36,337 nucleotides of DNA from the IMG/VR virus record IMGVR_UViG_3300031223_000002, positions 1-36,337 of that record; one strand, 5' to 3'. Source of the stretch: a virus. The first letter of the stretch is position 1. Each line of letters begins with the position of its first letter. The position numbers were made by a program, and so were the translations under genes. Below are positions 15,880 through 23,221 of the stretch, one piece after another. The notes beneath the pieces were generated by a model. The model was not told the DNA's origin and searched no databases. It saw only the letters and a list, made by a program, of their open reading frames with translations.

Positions 15880-16689
15880 TTATGTCACTTTTATTTCTGT
15901 GGTGTTCTCAAAATAGTTCTCGCCCTCGCTTATCATGCAATCAATCGCCCACTGAGGCAGGTTGACGTCGCTAGGCGATTTCGCGACGGCCTTCATTCCC
16001 TCAAATATTCGACCGCCCAGAACCATTGCGGGCAGCAGATTGTAAACGTCATTCGGCGTCTCGCAGTCAGCGATCACCTCGCAGACTTCTTTCAACTGCT
16101 TGCGCACGCAGGCGTTCCCGGCGTAGACAATCGCTTTGAGTATGCGCTCGACTTCCTTTTTTGTAAGCGTCTCGCCCTTCTGGATTCCTAGCTTCTTCTC
16201 ATCGAGCGCCGTCTCCCTTATTTGCTTGTCAATCTTGAGATAGGCATTTAGCGCAACCTTCTCCCGCTCGCTATTCCCGTTCGCCTTCGCTATCTGTAAC
16301 TCGGCCAAATACTCATCGCGCAACTCATCCGGGGATTTCGTGTCAGACTCGGCTTTATAAATCTCCGCCTTTATGTCGTTTTTCTTCTCGTAGGCCTTCA
16401 CCCACTTGACGCACATATTCTTTGCCTTAAGTCCCTCGTAGCAAAGCGCGTCATCTTGGTCGAACTTGACCCCCGCCTTTTTTGCCCGGTGGATCGTCGA
16501 ACGCTGGACTTTGAATTCATCCGCCAACTCCAGGTCGGTCTTGTCTGGGCGCATCCCATCTCTCTCCCGCTCGGCGTTGTCCAGAGTCTTAGTTTCCGCC
16601 GACGTCAGCGGCCTGCCCGCTTTGACCTTCGCAACGATGTTCGCGAGGTTCTTTTTACGGATCGCGTCGAATGGATTTTTATCAATCAT
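15880..16689 (-). CDS. Terminase small subunit candidate
   Basis: 269 residues. Residues 50-72, KTDLELADEFKVQRSTIHRAKKAG, form a helix-turn-helix of the type small terminases use to recognise the packaging site. The middle is a long helical region with Lys/Glu-rich stretches (EAERDELRDEYLAELQIAKANGNSEREKV-like) and the C-terminus is mostly helical. It lies three genes upstream of the GpA-type large terminase. Small terminases are poorly conserved, so the call rests on position and the HTH. Confidence 0.65.
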   Translation of the reverse strand: MIDKNPFDAIRKKNLANIVAKVKAGRPLTSAETKTLDNAERERDGMRPDKTDLELADEFKVQRSTIHRAKKAGVKFDQDDALCYEGLKAKNMCVKWVKAYEKKNDIKAEIYKAESDTKSPDELRDEYLAELQIAKANGNSEREKVALNAYLKIDKQIRETALDEKKLGIQKGETLTKKEVERILKAIVYAGNACVRKQLKEVCEVIADCETPNDVYNLLPAMVLGGRIFEGMKAVAKSPSDVNLPQWAIDCMISEGENYFENTTEIKVT

Positions 16690-16789
16690 ACGCCGCTTGG
16701 ATCTTGGAGCGTTGAGGTCGGAGTCGAACCGCCTGCAGTTTCTTGATTATACCTGCGTAGATGGCGCGGTTTATTTTAGTCTTTTCCAT
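16682..16789 (-). CDS. 35-residue basic peptide between TAGT and small terminase
   Basis: ATG at 16789 lies within the end of the glycosyltransferase gene, and TGA at 16682-16684 overlaps the small terminase start. The peptide is MEKTKINRAIYAGIIKKLQA followed by a basic tail. Tight overlap on both sides favours a translated gene, but no homologue is recognised. Part of the DNA looks like a tRNA T-arm, which was tested and rejected. Confidence 0.45.
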   Translation of the reverse strand: MEKTKINRAIYAGIIKKLQAVRLRPQRSKIQAAYD

Positions 16790-17579
16790 TTGCCTTGATT
16801 AGCTTGTTGTTTTTAAACTTTCTAAAGTTGCAAGAATGCTGATACCTTCCCCAGCGTTTATTTATTTTACATACGTCTGGATGCTGGTCTCTTAGGCTTT
16901 TTGCCATCGCATAGCGCCCATCAAATTGTGAATCTTGCTGATAAAGCTGGTCTGTGTTTCCGCCTTTCATTGTCATCGTCGCCGACTTGTCGCAGAGCAG
17001 GCCATTAAATAACATAGTGCAATAGCCCTGCTTTAGAAATCTGATCGAAAGATCAGTGTCTTCATTATATCGGCCTCGCCACCTGGTCGAGACTTTGTTT
17101 GAAAGTAACATGCATGAGTAAACTCTGGTGTTCATCGTGACAGGCAGCTTGGCCGCTCCCTGTGCCGTCGATGAGTTAGTCACAGCAAAGCCCGTGTATT
17201 GCATCCCCGCCATCGGCACATTGACAAATCTAGAGACAAACTTTTCTATTAAGTCAAAGTTAGAGCGGTCCAGAACTGCCACTCGTTTTTTGTTTTTAAG
17301 GATGCGAAAGCCAGAAATATTATCGTCAAGAATCCAGTGTGAGGCGTGACCCTCTTGAATCGAGTGCTCCCACACCCAATTACGCGCCGGTATTCCACCA
17401 AGTCCAAGGTTTGAAAATGGCAAGGTTAGTATCTTTGACGGCTCAATGACAGAGGAGTAATCCGCAAATTCTTGCGGCTCTATCACAATGCGATAAGAAA
17501 CGCCCATAAGCTCCAGGGCTTTAGATGTGAGCCGCGATTCGTGCCGACCTTTTGAAATAATGTAAATTGGTGTAGTCAT
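16776..17579 (-). CDS. TET-associated glycosyltransferase (TAGT) family
   Basis: 267 residues from ATG 17579, which overlaps the ParB-like gene's stop as TAATG; an eight-codon extension is not needed. The sequence shows the landmarks of phage TAGT enzymes: SKGR at 9-12, YRIVIEPQEF at 29-38, LPFSNLGLGGIPARNWVWEH in the 53-72 region, ILDDNI at 83-88 (GT-A-type metal and sugar-nucleotide acid motif), YNEDTDLSIRFL at 171-182, and TMTMKGGNTDQLY at 201-213. TAGTs attach sugars to hydroxymethylated pyrimidines in phage DNA. The upstream ParB-like gene is a usual partner in base hypermodification clusters. The expected TET dioxygenase or hydroxymethylase is not seen in this genome. Family call by motif memory; target base is unknown. 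Confidence 0.85.
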   Translation of the reverse strand: MTTPIYIISKGRHESRLTSKALELMGVSYRIVIEPQEFADYSSVIEPSKILTLPFSNLGLGGIPARNWVWEHSIQEGHASHWILDDNISGFRILKNKKRVAVLDRSNFDLIEKFVSRFVNVPMAGMQYTGFAVTNSSTAQGAAKLPVTMNTRVYSCMLLSNKVSTRWRGRYNEDTDLSIRFLKQGYCTMLFNGLLCDKSATMTMKGGNTDQLYQQDSQFDGRYAMAKSLRDQHPDVCKINKRWGRYQHSCNFRKFKNNKLIKANGKD

Positions 17580-18169
17580 TATGGCTTGGAGGGATACCAG
17601 CAAAACTTAACGTTGTCGGTAATTTTAATGTCAAGCGCCTTCGCGAAACTTGCGCGGCTTTCAGGGTTTGTAAAATGAACTATGATGGTTCCATAACCTT
17701 CCGGAGATCCATCATAGTCGGGCATTTTAGAATTACTCCACTCTTTACTAAGATCAGCCTCTTCGGTCGCAAGGATCGCATCAATCCTCGCTTGGTCAAA
17801 ACCGAGCAAGCTAATGTCAAAATCTTCCGCCTCCAGTTTGGCAATCTCAGCAGCCAGCATTTCCTCGTCCCACTCGATGCCGTAGTCTGCCAGCTTGTTG
17901 TCAGCGATCACGTAAGCGGCCTTCTCGGTTTCGCTGAGTCCGTCGATCACGATGCAAGGGATTTCCTTGAGACCCATTTGCACGGCAGCAACTGAGCGGC
18001 CATGCCCAGCAAGTATCATCCCCGCTTCGTCGATCAGCACTGGGGCGGTAAAACCGAAGCGTTTGATGCTCGCAACAATCTTGTCGATCTGGTCTGCGCT
18101 GTGCTTTTTGGCGTTTCCCGCGTATGGTATCAACGTATCTGTTTTGATTGATATTATTTTATGTTGCAT
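17579..18169 (-). CDS. ParB/Srx-fold protein, base-modification associated
   Basis: 196 residues. A ParB N-terminal fold: PYAGNAKKHSADQIDKIVASI (15-35), IKRFGFTAPVLID (35-47), then the catalytic-loop motif AGHGR at 54-58 and an adjoining IADNKLADYGIEWDEEML helix. Phage ParB-like proteins of this group are thought to act as nucleotide kinases or ATPases in DNA base modification, and here the gene overlaps a TAGT glycosyltransferase gene by one base. It is not a partition ParB: no ParA lies nearby and the central HTH domain is missing. The C-terminal 50 residues are novel (KMPDYDGSPEGYGTI). It follows a CGTAT-N4-ATACG palindrome. Confidence 0.8.
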   Translation of the reverse strand: MQHKIISIKTDTLIPYAGNAKKHSADQIDKIVASIKRFGFTAPVLIDEAGMILAGHGRSVAAVQMGLKEIPCIVIDGLSETEKAAYVIADNKLADYGIEWDEEMLAAEIAKLEAEDFDISLLGFDQARIDAILATEEADLSKEWSNSKMPDYDGSPEGYGTIIVHFTNPESRASFAKALDIKITDNVKFCWYPSKP

Positions 18170-18190
18170 AGTTTTGTTGATTTTGATTTG

Positions 18191-18204
18191 CGTATAAAAA
18201 TACG
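18191..18204 (-). promoter_or_regulatory. CGTAT-AAAA-ATACG palindrome upstream of the ParB-TAGT genes
   Basis: A perfect 5-4-5 palindrome in the 59-bp gap between the regulator gene and the ParB-like gene. It shares CGTAT with the TCAATACGTTGA sites. It may be an operator for the ParB-TAGT unit, or a weak hairpin. Confidence 0.4.
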
Positions 18205-18228
18205 ACTAGGCGCTAAACCCAAGATCGT

Positions 18229-18468
18229 CTATGGTGAAAAAGATTCCTTGCCAGCCCCCCTCGCCCTCGCCAGCCCCCCCCCTCGCCAGCCCCCCCTCGC
18301 CAGCCCCCCCCTCGCCAGAGAATCCACCGCCTCGACCATCACAGCGGTTTTGCTGATGCCGTTGGCCGTCGCCAGTCCGTCAAGTTGTTTGATTGTCTCG
18401 TGCGGTAGCCGGAGCGATATCATGCGCCGCTTCTCGGTGATTCGTTTCTGTGATGCTTTTGTTTCCAT
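18229..18468 (-). CDS. Ribbon-helix-helix (CopG/Arc-like) regulator
   Basis: 79 residues from ATG 18468. Residues 5-50, ASQKRITEKRRMISLRLPH then ETIKQLDGLATANGISKTAV and MVEAVD, form an RHH DNA-binding domain: a basic beta strand (RRMISLRLP) and two helices with the GISKTAVM turn. Three copies of TCAATACGTTGA-like DNA lie 8-76 bases upstream, which suggests self-repression. A longer reading from 18555 would run through these sites and has no support. The C-terminal 27 residues are Gly/Arg-rich and come from a poly-G tandem repeat whose length may vary. It probably controls early promoters carrying the same motif. Confidence 0.8.
   Translation of the reverse strand: METKASQKRITEKRRMISLRLPHETIKQLDGLATANGISKTAVMVEAVDSLARGGLARGGWRGGGLARARGAGKESFSP
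18251..18320 (-). repeat. Poly-G tandem repeat in the regulator's 3' end
   Basis: Four imperfect units of CTGGCGAG plus a G run. Run lengths on the plus strand are C6 (18255-18260), C9 (18274-18282), C7 (18290-18296) and C8 (18304-18311). Unequal G runs are slippage-prone; the length alters the frame of the last codons of the regulator. Confidence 0.85.
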
Positions 18469-18476
18469 GTCGTTGA

Positions 18477-18488
18477 TCAATACGTTGA
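18477..18488 (-). promoter_or_regulatory. Operator-like site O1, TCAATACGTTGA
   Basis: Palindromic arms TCAA and TTGA around TACG, eight bases upstream of the regulator start. It matches O3 (18533) and the primase-internal site (18965) exactly. Confidence 0.6.
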
Positions 18489-18512
18489 GTGTGAGATTGT
18501 CAATACTCTGTA

Positions 18513-18524
18513 TTAATACGTTGA
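18513..18524 (-). promoter_or_regulatory. Operator-like site O2, TTAATACGTTGA
   Basis: One mismatch to O1; 36 bases upstream of it. A TAATAC box on the minus strand overlaps this site and could be the -10 element of the regulator's promoter. Confidence 0.5.
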
Positions 18525-18532
18525 GCGTTGAG

Positions 18533-18544
18533 TCAATACGTTGA
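18533..18544 (-). promoter_or_regulatory. Operator-like site O3, TCAATACGTTGA
   Basis: Exact match to O1, 20 bases beyond O2. It overlaps a TTGACT box on the minus strand, a plausible -35 element. Confidence 0.6.
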
Positions 18545-18570
18545 CATGAGATCAAGTCTCATAAATACGT

Positions 18571-18715
18571 TTTTTCATTTATACAGCTTCAAAAAATGAT
18601 CTATACACCCTCTACATCTATTATATTTATACAGCTTATACATCTTCCTATAGATAAGAGACTTATAGAACTACTAAAAAGGAAGCTGTATAAGCTGTAT
18701 AGTTGTAGAGGGAGG
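18571..18715. other. Candidate replication origin: AT-rich region with iterons and a long inverted repeat
   Basis: This non-coding stretch lies directly downstream of the primase-helicase gene. The 10-mer TATACAGCTT occurs at 18580-18589 and 18628-18637 and, inverted, at 18683-18692 and 18692-18701. Two nested inverted repeats flank a 32-base AT-rich loop (18649-18680): CCCTCTACA 18608-18616 with TGTAGAGGG 18704-18712, and a 21-base arm 18628-18648 with 18681-18701 (one mismatch). AT-richness, iterons, dyad symmetry and the neighbouring primase are origin hallmarks. It could instead be a bidirectional transcription stop. Confidence 0.6.
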
Positions 18716-18735
18716 GTTCCGCTTCATCTCAATGA

Positions 18736-20847
18736 CTAAATAAATTCGACCAGATTGCCTACTTTTCGCTCGAATTTGTGATAGTTCCAACCGCTCGTTT
18801 GCCCCTTCGATTTGCCCCACAATTTGCCAGAGTAGCGATCAAGCACCTTCTCCCGTTCAGCGACCGACCCGGTGATTCGATCAAGATTGTTGCGAGCTAA
18901 TGCGCTGTGCGACTTCGCGCCGTCGTCCAATTCGCCGAGAATGTAGTCAATGATCGCCGTGTCCTCAATACGTTGAGCAGCTTCCAATGCCTCGATTTCT
19001 TCGCGTTCAGCAGTCTCGGCGTCAATACGCTTTACCGATTGAAAACGTCGATGCCAGCTCTTTTTCTCGCTCGCATCATATTGAAAGACCGCCTTCATCG
19101 CGTTCGGCCCTCGCAGCTTCGTATTTTCAAAAGCGATTTTGCGGTCGCCAGACTCGCCAGTGATCTCGACTGCTCGCTCGATAGTATAGGCGCAGTCGAA
19201 GTCGCTTTGGAAGTCGCCGACGCCCTCAGCGATAGATTTGCCGTCTGCTGATTTGTTTTTGTTAGTATGAGCGAGCGCAATCAAGGTGCCGCCAGCCTGA
19301 GTGAAGGTGCGCACCATGATGTTAAAGATTCGCGCATCATTCTTATCCATCGTGCTTACAAATTTCTTTAACGTGTCGAGTATGATGACCATCTTGCCGC
19401 AGGCGTCGGCTTTGATCGCCGCCTTTATGATTTTCGAGAGATCGTTCGAGTCGAATCCGTTCTGGTTCGGAATGAGCGTCGTAATGCCCTCGCCGCGTAG
19501 AATCTCCATTTTTTCGATGCCGCCATTAAACGAGTCATCGGCGTTAATGTAGTAGATGCGCAGGTGCTTTGTTTTCGCGCGGTCGCGCTTCGAGAGCAGC
19601 CAGAGCGTGAGCAGAGTTTTTCCCGTGTTCGGCCCGGCGTTCAGTATCGTGCAATCTCCGATCATCGCGATTTCGGGCAGTATGAATACGGCGTCCTGCG
19701 CTCGCCGCTTCATCGCGTTGATATTTGCGTCAGTCGAGGCAGCGAGCTTGTCGAGCGCGTTGAGAAAGTCGTCGTCTGGCGCGTCCGCGATCTCAGCAAT
19801 CGACGCCTTGGCGTCCTGAATCTCGTCGTCAATTGCTTGCCATGAGTTTGCTTCTTTCTCGATCTCGCGCTTGACGAGCGCCTCAATCGAGCGAGCCACT
19901 TCTGGCGAGACGTCTTGCACGCTCGACTCGCCGAAGCCGTCCTCAGCGAGTCTCGTAGCAGCAAGCGCGTAATCGCCGCTATGATAGAGCGTCGCAAACA
20001 GTGCAAACGGGTTGTATGACTTATTCGCTTCGAGTGGCGCGGCCGACGATGACCAACACCAAAACTGCTTGTCTGCCGTGACGCCGAGCGTGCCACTGAC
20101 GCCCGATTCTTTGCCCGGTCGTGTCCAGTGCGAGCCGTTGCGAGTCGTCCAGCCCGCAGAGCGTAGCATCTCAGCCGGATCGGTCTTCACGTTGAAGTCA
20201 TCGCCCGGCGTCAAGCCCTCGTTGGCAGTCGTTGAAGACTTCGGCGACCAGAACGGCAGCGCAGACGGCGCTTCTTTGGTGACTGTCGCAATCGTCGCAG
20301 ACTTCGGATTGTAGTGCGCTTCAGTGTCGTGTGACAAAAAGCACAAGCGCGAGACATCCGAGCAAGCGGCATCAGTCTTAAGACCGAGGTGCGCGAAGTA
20401 ATCGCGCACTGTTGAGAACGCCGCTTTGTGCGTCGCTGCGCAAGTTGCGTCGATCTTGACGCCGATTTTAAGCCCGCCCGACGGCGAGACGAATAAGAAG
20501 TGCGTGTGTTTGTCTGCTCGTAGAATCTCGACAATCTGCGTGAGTTGGCAACTGTTCTCAAACTGCGGATTGTCTTCGAGGTCGAGATCAGCGACCAAGA
20601 TGCCGCTATGCTCGACAAGCGCCGACGCTGATCGCTTTGAGAATACGCCAGACGCCGTGACAGCGGGCAGGCGAGCTTTCAATTCGCTTCGAGTGTCTTT
20701 GTCTGGCGCAGCACGTATCGCGTCGCATTCGTCTTTCAGGCGGTCGCTTTTGATATATTCGATAAGCAATCGAGCGTCGAAATCGCTTGTCGGCGTCGTG
20801 TCTTTGACTGTTTTGAATGTGGAGAATTTTTTCATAGTTTCTTGCAT
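18736..20847 (-). CDS. Primase-helicase (BT4734-like primase plus RepA-like AAA ATPase)
   Basis: 703 residues from ATG 20847, which abuts the RusA stop; ATG 20835 in a GAAACTATG context is an alternative (699 residues). The N-terminal half is an archaeo-eukaryotic-primase-like domain of the BT4734 type: LVADLDLED at 84-92 with metal-binding acids, SPSGGLKIGVKID at 121-133, and SRLCFLSHD at 166-174. The C-terminal half is a RecA-like helicase: Walker A GPNTGKT at 405-411, an IILDTLKKF Walker B segment, and IALAHTNKNKS. The linker is Glu/Ala-rich. One polypeptide would both prime and unwind at the origin candidate just downstream. Confidence 0.85.
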   Translation of the reverse strand: MQETMKKFSTFKTVKDTTPTSDFDARLLIEYIKSDRLKDECDAIRAAPDKDTRSELKARLPAVTASGVFSKRSASALVEHSGILVADLDLEDNPQFENSCQLTQIVEILRADKHTHFLFVSPSGGLKIGVKIDATCAATHKAAFSTVRDYFAHLGLKTDAACSDVSRLCFLSHDTEAHYNPKSATIATVTKEAPSALPFWSPKSSTTANEGLTPGDDFNVKTDPAEMLRSAGWTTRNGSHWTRPGKESGVSGTLGVTADKQFWCWSSSAAPLEANKSYNPFALFATLYHSGDYALAATRLAEDGFGESSVQDVSPEVARSIEALVKREIEKEANSWQAIDDEIQDAKASIAEIADAPDDDFLNALDKLAASTDANINAMKRRAQDAVFILPEIAMIGDCTILNAGPNTGKTLLTLWLLSKRDRAKTKHLRIYYINADDSFNGGIEKMEILRGEGITTLIPNQNGFDSNDLSKIIKAAIKADACGKMVIILDTLKKFVSTMDKNDARIFNIMVRTFTQAGGTLIALAHTNKNKSADGKSIAEGVGDFQSDFDCAYTIERAVEITGESGDRKIAFENTKLRGPNAMKAVFQYDASEKKSWHRRFQSVKRIDAETAEREEIEALEAAQRIEDTAIIDYILGELDDGAKSHSALARNNLDRITGSVAEREKVLDRYSGKLWGKSKGQTSGWNYHKFERKVGNLVEFI
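18965..18976 (-). promoter_or_regulatory. Operator-like site within the primase gene, TCAATACGTTGA
   Basis: Exact match to O1 and O3, lying in the primase coding sequence about 420 bp upstream of them. It could support looping repression or be coincidental in coding DNA. Confidence 0.35.
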
Positions 20848-21189
20848 TTAGTCTTTTACCTCAAAGTGAATCTCCAGTCTCGGCCGCTCACGATCAATCT
20901 CGAATCGAACGCCATCAAAGCCCCACTCGCTGTCGTCTTGCTGACAGCAATCAGCGACGCCGTCGAGATACGCCTTGCAGCTTGCCGAGGCGTTGTCGCG
21001 GTCATGTCTCCGCGTGTCTTTCCACAAGAAGACGAGCCGATAGCTTGCGAACTTCTGAATGCCGACCTGCCTGAACGTCTCGCGCTTCGCCATAGCCCGC
21101 GCGAGCTTCTTAGCCTTTGCGAGCTTGGCCCAATGCACGCGAGCGTTCGGTGACAGCGTTCGGTCTGGTAGCGGGAGGGTTATGGTCAT
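20848..21189 (-). CDS. RusA-family Holliday junction resolvase
   Basis: 113 residues, overlapping the methyltransferase stop by ATGA. It has the RusA pattern: LPLPDRTLSPNARVHWAKLA at the N-terminus, the acidic cluster RHDRDNAS with Asp63 and Asp65 at 61-68, KAYLDGVADC at 72-81, and QDDSEW at 84-89. RusA proteins are dimeric endonucleases that cut four-way junctions formed in phage recombination and replication. Usual length is about 120 residues. It lies between the methyltransferases and the primase. Confidence 0.85.
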   Translation of the reverse strand: MTITLPLPDRTLSPNARVHWAKLAKAKKLARAMAKRETFRQVGIQKFASYRLVFLWKDTRRHDRDNASASCKAYLDGVADCCQQDDSEWGFDGVRFEIDRERPRLEIHFEVKD

Positions 21190-21887
21190 AGTTCTTCGTT
21201 CCCCCTCGCTCGCTTCGCATCTGTGGCGTTCGCCTCAAGGCTCAAAGTCGTCTGGCTAGTCTCACGTTCCACTCTTTCGCATCCAGCTTTGAAGTAGTCC
21301 TTGTCTAACTCTGAGCCTGTGAGGTGTATTCCAGCGTAATGTGCTGAGATTGCGCTACTCATTGAGCCTAGATGCGTATCTAAGACCTTCATGCCCTTCT
21401 CTGCGTAGTTGGCGAAAATCCAGTCGTATAGCTTTACGGGCTTCTGAGTTGGGTGGATTTTTTTATCATAACCCGCACTAAAATGGTGCATGCTAAAACG
21501 TCTAGCTGGCTTATCAAAGCTAGACCATGCTAATTCAAAATCTGACATGTCGTTAGTCCCATTCATTTTATCCCAGCTTAATAGGCTTTTAGTGTTACTT
21601 AAAAAATCAAAAAAATAGTTAGCACCCCATATTATTTGATGATTGCTAACCCTGAAAAGTTCTTTAAAATAAATTTCGTTTGGGGTTTCTCTATCCCAGT
21701 TCTTGTGTTTGTCTTTGGTTAGGCTACCAAATCCACTTTGCTTATTTATATTTATCCCATAAGGCGGATCAACCACGCAAATATCGTAGTAGTTATCAGG
21801 GGTTTGTTTGAGTAGCTCCATGCAATCGCAGTTATATAGCGCGAGTGAATCCGTCTTGTGTGGTGTTCCTAGGTTTTTATAGTTCAT
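21186..21887 (-). CDS. DNA methyltransferase paralogue 2 (DPPY type, variant SAM motif)
   Basis: 233 residues. The catalytic motif DPPYGI is at 40-45, followed by IIWGANY and IHPTQKPVKLYDWIF; the motif-I equivalent is DTHLGSMS at 170-177, after the catalytic motif, as in beta-class N6-adenine or N4-cytosine methyltransferases. It is a tandem paralogue of the gene at 21911: both end in ERETSQTTL-x-LEAN and share near-identical 3' DNA. The Gly of GSGS is Met here, a change also met in some phage enzymes, so activity is possible but unproved. No restriction enzyme is nearby. Lower-GC codon use in its middle part suggests separate divergence of the target-recognition region. Confidence 0.85.
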   Translation of the reverse strand: MNYKNLGTPHKTDSLALYNCDCMELLKQTPDNYYDICVVDPPYGININKQSGFGSLTKDKHKNWDRETPNEIYFKELFRVSNHQIIWGANYFFDFLSNTKSLLSWDKMNGTNDMSDFELAWSSFDKPARRFSMHHFSAGYDKKIHPTQKPVKLYDWIFANYAEKGMKVLDTHLGSMSSAISAHYAGIHLTGSELDKDYFKAGCERVERETSQTTLSLEANATDAKRARGNEEL

Positions 21888-21910
21888 TTAAGCATCTTTC
21901 TAATGTGAAT

Positions 21911-22666
21911 TCATGATTTTCGCTGGTCGGTATCTATGCTAAGGACGTTCGCCTCAAGATTCAAAGTCGTTTGGCTAGTCTCACGTTCTATCCGTTTACA
22001 AGCCGCTAGGAAGTAGTCCTCATCGAGTTCGCAAGCTGTCAGGTGCATCCCCGCGTAATGAGCCGCTATCGCTATGCTTCCGCTTCCCATGTGGGTGTCT
22101 AATACCTTCATCCCATTCTCGGCGTAGTTTTCGAAGATCCAGTCGTATAATTTGACGGGCTTTTGGGTGGGGTGGATGCGTGATTCTTTATTTTTCATAT
22201 CACCCTGCCTCATACCCATCCATGCGAAAGTGAACATCCTCAAAGCTCTGTTGAATGAAGTGTAGGCAAGCTCACCATCTGAGAAATCTCCAGACGCTTC
22301 TTTATTCCAGAATATCCACCCCATACTACTTTGGAAGTGTTGAGGGTAATAGTTCGCGCCCCAAACAATTTGATTTTTTGATACTCGCTGCAGCTCTTTG
22401 AAATATTCACTAGTCGGCGCTGACCCGTCCCAGTCTTTAACTGTATAATCTCCAGCCATTGCGCAAGTCCCCATCCCTCTGCTTTTCTTGCCTTCACCTA
22501 TCCCATAAGGCGGATCAACAACCGCAAGGTCAAAGTGATTGTCTGGATAACTTGCCATCAACTCCATGCAATCCATCCTCTTTAAATCCAAGAAAGGAGA
22601 ACAAGGCGATGATGCCAAGCCCGTTGGGGCTGGTGGCGGAATCGGGGCTGTAGGGCGGGCTGGCAT
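21911..22666 (-). CDS. DNA methyltransferase paralogue 1 (DPPY type)
   Basis: 251 residues from ATG 22666, just after the upstream TAG. A Pro-rich N-terminus (PARPTAPIPPPAPTG) precedes the family core; it may be a poorly chosen start, but residues 25-34 align with the paralogue, so the start must be upstream of Met31. Catalytic motif DPPYGIG is at 51-57 and SAM-binding DTHMGSGS at 190-197 (beta-class order), with IHPTQKPVKLYDWIF between. Exocyclic-amine methylation of A or C is expected, protecting phage DNA from host restriction or marking it. The target sequence is unknown. Confidence 0.88.
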   Translation of the reverse strand: MPARPTAPIPPPAPTGLASSPCSPFLDLKRMDCMELMASYPDNHFDLAVVDPPYGIGEGKKSRGMGTCAMAGDYTVKDWDGSAPTSEYFKELQRVSKNQIVWGANYYPQHFQSSMGWIFWNKEASGDFSDGELAYTSFNRALRMFTFAWMGMRQGDMKNKESRIHPTQKPVKLYDWIFENYAENGMKVLDTHMGSGSIAIAAHYAGMHLTACELDEDYFLAACKRIERETSQTTLNLEANVLSIDTDQRKS

Positions 22667-22668
22667 AT

Positions 22669-23214
22669 CTAGGCGTTCGACAAAGAAATTACCGCAGCCA
22701 CGATTTCGCGCGGGGAGACGCCATCGCCTAGCAGCCCGACTGCATCTCGGATTTCTTGCAAGGCCCGGATCAATGCCAATTTCTCAGCCTTGTCCATCGT
22801 CTCGCACATCTTCTCTCGCTCAAGCAGCCGCTGATTCTCGCGCTCAAATTTACACCCCTCAAGGTAGGTTGACTGCATAGACGTTTGAACCGCTGAGTCC
22901 ATTATTGGAGTTTCTGTGATTTTCATAAAATTATCGAACCATTCAGTGCTACGAATGTATCGAAAAGCTGTTTCGTGCCGTGTTTCATTCGGCCATTTTT
23001 GAGATACGGCATAAATCAAATCATAGTATTTTGCCTCCAATTGTTCAATTTCGTCTGCGGCTTTTACCATGAGTTCATCGGTCGCGATTTCGTCCACAGT
23101 GGACATTTCTCCGCAGTCGCCAGACCAACGTCGCGGAGTTTGAATTGCGCCCTCGCGTAGTCGCTCAACTAGAGTCGATTTTACATTGTCGGCGTTCCGC
23201 TCGCCATTATCCAT
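22669..23214 (-). CDS. Phage protein with coiled-coil C-terminus, unknown
   Basis: 181 residues. The N-terminal part (LVERLREGAIQTPRRWSGD, then DELMVKAADEIEQLEAKY) recalls a small family in phage accessory regions that begin with a basic VxRLRxG motif and an AADEIExL helix. Residues 120-165 are charged helix (FERENQRLLEREKMCETMDK). Immediately upstream of the methyltransferase pair. No catalytic residues recognised. Confidence 0.55.
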   Translation of the reverse strand: MDNGERNADNVKSTLVERLREGAIQTPRRWSGDCGEMSTVDEIATDELMVKAADEIEQLEAKYYDLIYAVSQKWPNETRHETAFRYIRSTEWFDNFMKITETPIMDSAVQTSMQSTYLEGCKFERENQRLLEREKMCETMDKAEKLALIRALQEIRDAVGLLGDGVSPREIVAAVISLSNA

Positions 23215-23221
23215 CTAGATG

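Noticed and set aside
16690-16789. tRNA gene suggested by a GGTTCGACTCC T-arm-like sequence on the minus strand
   Set aside because: No matching acceptor stem or anticodon arm could be drawn, the T stem has a mismatch, and the stretch is coding for a 35-residue peptide overlapped at both ends.
17579-18169. Partition system ParB
   Set aside because: No ParA or centromere repeats are nearby, the HTH domain is missing, and the gene is coupled to a glycosyltransferase.
18229-18555. Longer regulator start at 18555
   Set aside because: It would translate through the three operator-like sites; the RHH domain begins right after ATG 18468.
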